7,377 nt of DNA from Atribacterota bacterium (lineage in GTDB: Bacteria > Atribacterota > Phoenicimicrobiia > Phoenicimicrobiales > Phoenicimicrobiaceae): assembly GCA_030599445.1 (NCBI GenBank), contig JAUVOA010000070.1:1-7377 (forward strand), given 5' to 3'. Both the position numbers and the translations under genes were made by a program. A model generated the notes under the pieces. It saw nothing but the letters and a program-made list of their open reading frames with translations. It made no database searches and was not told where the DNA came from. Shown here one piece after another: positions 5,962 to 7,377 of this stretch (positions within the stretch are counted from its first letter, which is position 1; the number at the start of each line of letters is the position of its first letter).

Positions 5962-6819
5962 GGCTATGACCACTAAAAAGAAGCCGATGAACATTATTAA
6001 AGAAGCAATTACTCTTCTCTTTCCGTGCTCCTCTTTCAATAAAAAGATTCCAAACATAACTCCAAACACAATACTTAACTGCCTTAAGGAAACTATATAG
6101 CTAACCTTATCGATAGCAAAAGCAAATAAAATCAATAAATAAGAAAAAATAATCAAACATCCGGATATTAAAATCGGCTTATTATTCACCTTCCATTCGA
6201 TTTTCATTTCACGAAAATAATTTTTTCTAATAATTATGGGTAAATATAAAAAGCTCGTTAATGCAATGGACAAATAAATAAAGCAAAAAGGGTAAACATA
6301 TGAAACACCAAGTTTATCATTAACCGAATAAAAAGCTGAAAATATTGCAGTTAACAAAGCATACATTACGGCTTTCTTTACATTTTCAGATAGTTTTAAG
6401 TTAAAAGAGCTGAAATTTAACAAGTAAATTCCGATTAGTATCACTGCTATTCCCAAAATACCTATCAATGATAATTTTTCATTAAGAAATACATAGGCTA
6501 AAAAGGGAACAAAAAGAGGTGAAGATCTAGCTATAGGGTAAGTTATTGACAAATCACCGTAACTATATGATTTTCCTAAAAAATAAAAATAAAACACATG
6601 AAATACTGAGCTTAAAGTTATCAATTGCCATCCTGCAGATTGAATCTGGACTTTATTGGTAAAGATGTAATACAAAAAAGGCGGTAAATATAAAATTGTT
6701 CCGGTAGATATCATTAACCAATTAAATACAATTTTATTTCTGCTTTTTTTAGACATTAAATTCCAAAGGGAATGAATAAAAGCAGATATTATAACGAGTA
6801 TTACGGCTTTTGGTTCCAT
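5959..6819 (-). CDS. EamA/DMT-family permease
   Basis: 286-residue inner-membrane protein of the drug/metabolite transporter superfamily with about ten helices and two EamA repeats (roughly 5-134 and 148-285). Visible signatures are AFIHSLWNLMSKKS (13-26), YGDLSITYPIARSSPLFVPF (87-106) with the following NEKLSLIGILGIAVILIG (113-130), and the second-half counterpart KVSYIVSLRQLSIVFG (238-253) ending LLKEEHGKRRV. Such proteins export amino acids, metabolites or drugs, or act as sugar-nucleotide and metabolite carriers; the substrate cannot be told from sequence. Read on the minus strand, AGGG (6832-6829) lies 9 nt before the ATG at 6819. It converges on the TetR gene and shares the terminal inverted repeat, with no evident functional tie to the export cluster. 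Family call is secure. Confidence 0.87.
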   Translation of the reverse strand: MEPKAVILVIISAFIHSLWNLMSKKSRNKIVFNWLMISTGTILYLPPFLYYIFTNKVQIQSAGWQLITLSSVFHVFYFYFLGKSYSYGDLSITYPIARSSPLFVPFLAYVFLNEKLSLIGILGIAVILIGIYLLNFSSFNLKLSENVKKAVMYALLTAIFSAFYSVNDKLGVSYVYPFCFIYLSIALTSFLYLPIIIRKNYFREMKIEWKVNNKPILISGCLIIFSYLLILFAFAIDKVSYIVSLRQLSIVFGVMFGIFLLKEEHGKRRVIASLIMFIGFFLVVIA

Positions 6820-6862
6820 TATTTATAACCCTATGTAATATTGGCGTTTCTTGCCTCTAATC

Positions 6863-6889
6863 TTACTTGAAACAGTATACCACAAGTAA
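6863..6889. promoter_or_regulatory. Inverted repeat around the permease promoter
   Basis: TTACTTG (6863-6869) and CAAGTAA (6883-6889) are perfect 7-nt inverted arms separated by 13 bp. The space between holds, on the minus strand, the extended -10 candidate TGGTATACT (6882-6874). A dimeric regulator bound to the arms would cover the -10 region. No regulator for it is evident. Confidence 0.45.
6874..6882 (-). promoter_or_regulatory. Possible extended -10 promoter of the permease gene
   Basis: Read on the minus strand, TGGTATACT fits an extended -10 element (TG, one base, TATACT). I find no good -35 hexamer at normal spacing. A start near 6867 would give a leader of about 48 nt to the ATG at 6819. 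Confidence 0.4.
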
Positions 6890-6908
6890 TGTGCTTATAA
6901 AATAGTCA

Positions 6909-6926
6909 TAATACGTATCGCGTTAA
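6909..6926. repeat. Dispersed 18-nt repeat, copy 2
   Basis: TAATACGTATCGCGTTAA differs from the copy at 3799-3816 at two positions and shares the 11-nt core ACGTATCGCGT. Read in reverse complement, the core contains CGATACG, close to the CGATACT heptamer at 7102-7129, so the families may be related. Confidence 0.6.
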
Positions 6927-7101
6927 GAAAAAAGTACAGGGGATAAACTTTTTAATTACACCTTGAGCTATGATTTTGAGAGAATAGACACCGATGTTTG
7001 TTAGTGTAAACTTTAGTGGGGTAGTCAGGGGAAGAAAAGAATATTTATTGTTTTTGTTTTCCTATCTTCTTTTTTCCTATGGTACTTTTTTTATTTTTAC
7101 T

Positions 7102-7129
7102 CGATACTCGATACTATATACTCGATACT
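7102..7129. repeat. Heptamer tandem array, CGATACT/ATATACT x4
   Basis: Four 7-nt units in register: CGATACT, CGATACT, ATATACT, CGATACT. It is the same family and orientation as the array at 4020-4040 and likewise lies just upstream of a plus-strand gene, ending 50 nt before the ATG at 7180. Confidence 0.85.
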
Positions 7130-7143
7130 TTCTTTTATTAGTT

Positions 7144-7172
7144 TTGTAATTTTAATAAGGATAGCTTATACT
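7144..7172 (+). promoter_or_regulatory. Promoter of the radical SAM gene, possibly leaderless
   Basis: TTGTAA (7144-7149) and TATACT (7167-7172) have the optimal 17-bp spacing. Transcription from here would start at about 7178-7180, on or beside the ATG. The only ribosome-site-like run, AAGGA (7157-7161), is 18 nt from the ATG and upstream of the predicted start of the RNA. Confidence 0.55.
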
Positions 7173-7179
7173 AAATAAT

Positions 7180-7377
7180 ATGAAAAAATCAGATTACCCT
7201 TTTCATGTTTTAATAAAACCTATTGGTCCTGTTTGTAATATTGCCTGTGAATATTGTTTTTATCTTGAAAAAGAAAAACTTTTTTCATCTAAAAAAAAGA
7301 CGGACTTCCGGATGTCAGAAAACACCCTTGAAATCTTCGTAAAGGAGTATATAAACGGTCAACCATACGGCATGACA
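7180..7377 (+). CDS. Radical SAM protein, anaerobic sulfatase-maturase type (5' part)
   Basis: The first 66 codons are present and the gene runs off the window. The protein begins MKKSDYPFHVLIKPIGPVCN and carries the radical SAM cluster motif C19-x3-C23-x2-C26 (CNIACEYC), followed by FYLEKEKL and RMSENTLEIFVKEYI. The FHVLIKPIGPVCN...CEYCFYLEKE opening is typical of anaerobic sulfatase-maturating enzymes, which use S-adenosylmethionine and iron-sulfur clusters to oxidise a Cys or Ser of a sulfatase to formylglycine in the cytoplasm. Related SPASM-domain maturases share much of this, and the rest of the protein, including the C-terminal cysteines, is not visible. The ATG is fixed by an in-frame TAG at 7162, with no other start between. 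Radical SAM is near certain; the sulfatase-maturase subtype is likely. Confidence 0.82.
   Translation, partial: MKKSDYPFHVLIKPIGPVCNIACEYCFYLEKEKLFSSKKKTDFRMSENTLEIFVKEYINGQPYGMT

Larger units (their letters stand above)
6820..7179. other. 360-bp divergent intergenic region
   Basis: This region lies between the minus-strand permease and the plus-strand radical SAM gene. It holds a minus-strand promoter candidate inside an inverted repeat (6863-6889), the second dispersed repeat copy (6909-6926), a pyrimidine-rich stretch (about 7049-7100), a heptamer array (7102-7129) and a plus-strand promoter candidate (7144-7172). Between 6930 and 7048 I see no convincing ORF or RNA gene. Confidence 0.75.

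Noticed and set aside
7029..7079. Imperfect purine/pyrimidine hairpin (GGAAGAAAAGAA against TTCTTTTTTCC)
   Set aside because: It needs an indel to pair, is low complexity, and has no gene ending nearby for it to terminate.

Overview
The window reads like AT-rich chromosomal DNA (GC about one third by eye) from an anaerobic bacterium with two membranes. An outer membrane is implied by a 412-residue protein with a signal peptide, predicted to be a beta-barrel ending in Trp-Ser-Phe, and by a LolA-like periplasmic protein. Anaerobic life is suggested by the start of an anaerobic sulfatase-maturase-type radical SAM gene at the right edge. Low GC, diderm genes and repeat-rich intergenic DNA would fit Atribacterota (JS1/OP9) or a similar uncultured lineage, but this is a guess from style and not a demonstrated assignment.

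Left block (1-5883, + strand): a strong sigma-70-type promoter (TTGACA, 18-bp spacer, TATAAT) carries a 14-bp inverted repeat between its -35 and -10 hexamers. It is followed by an RND/MMPL-type transporter (125-2908), a LolA-like protein (2908-3690, overlapping by one base), a 373-bp repeat-filled gap, an outer-membrane barrel related to the DUF1302 type (4064-5302) and a TetR-family repressor (5302-5883, overlapping by one base). Together these could form one export route: the inner-membrane pump lifts a hydrophobic substrate, the LolA-like protein carries it through the periplasm, and the barrel receives or releases it at the outer membrane. The repressor probably acts on the palindrome in the first promoter and so closes a feedback loop. 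The substrate is not evident from sequence.

Right block (5881-7377): TetR converges on a minus-strand EamA/DMT-type permease (5959-6819). Between them lies a near-perfect 28-nt inverted repeat whose two ends are the two TAA stop codons. A 360-bp intergenic stretch follows, with a probable divergent promoter region, and then the first 66 codons of the radical SAM maturase (7180 to window end), whose promoter spacing suggests a leaderless mRNA.

The most unusual content is non-coding. Heptamer-periodic tandem arrays of one related family (GTATATA / TATATAC / CGATACT) occur in three places. Two of them form 27-nt inverted arms around the gap inside the export cluster, and that gap also holds two palindromes with the same centre (GATTCATC), another heptamer run and a tetramer run.
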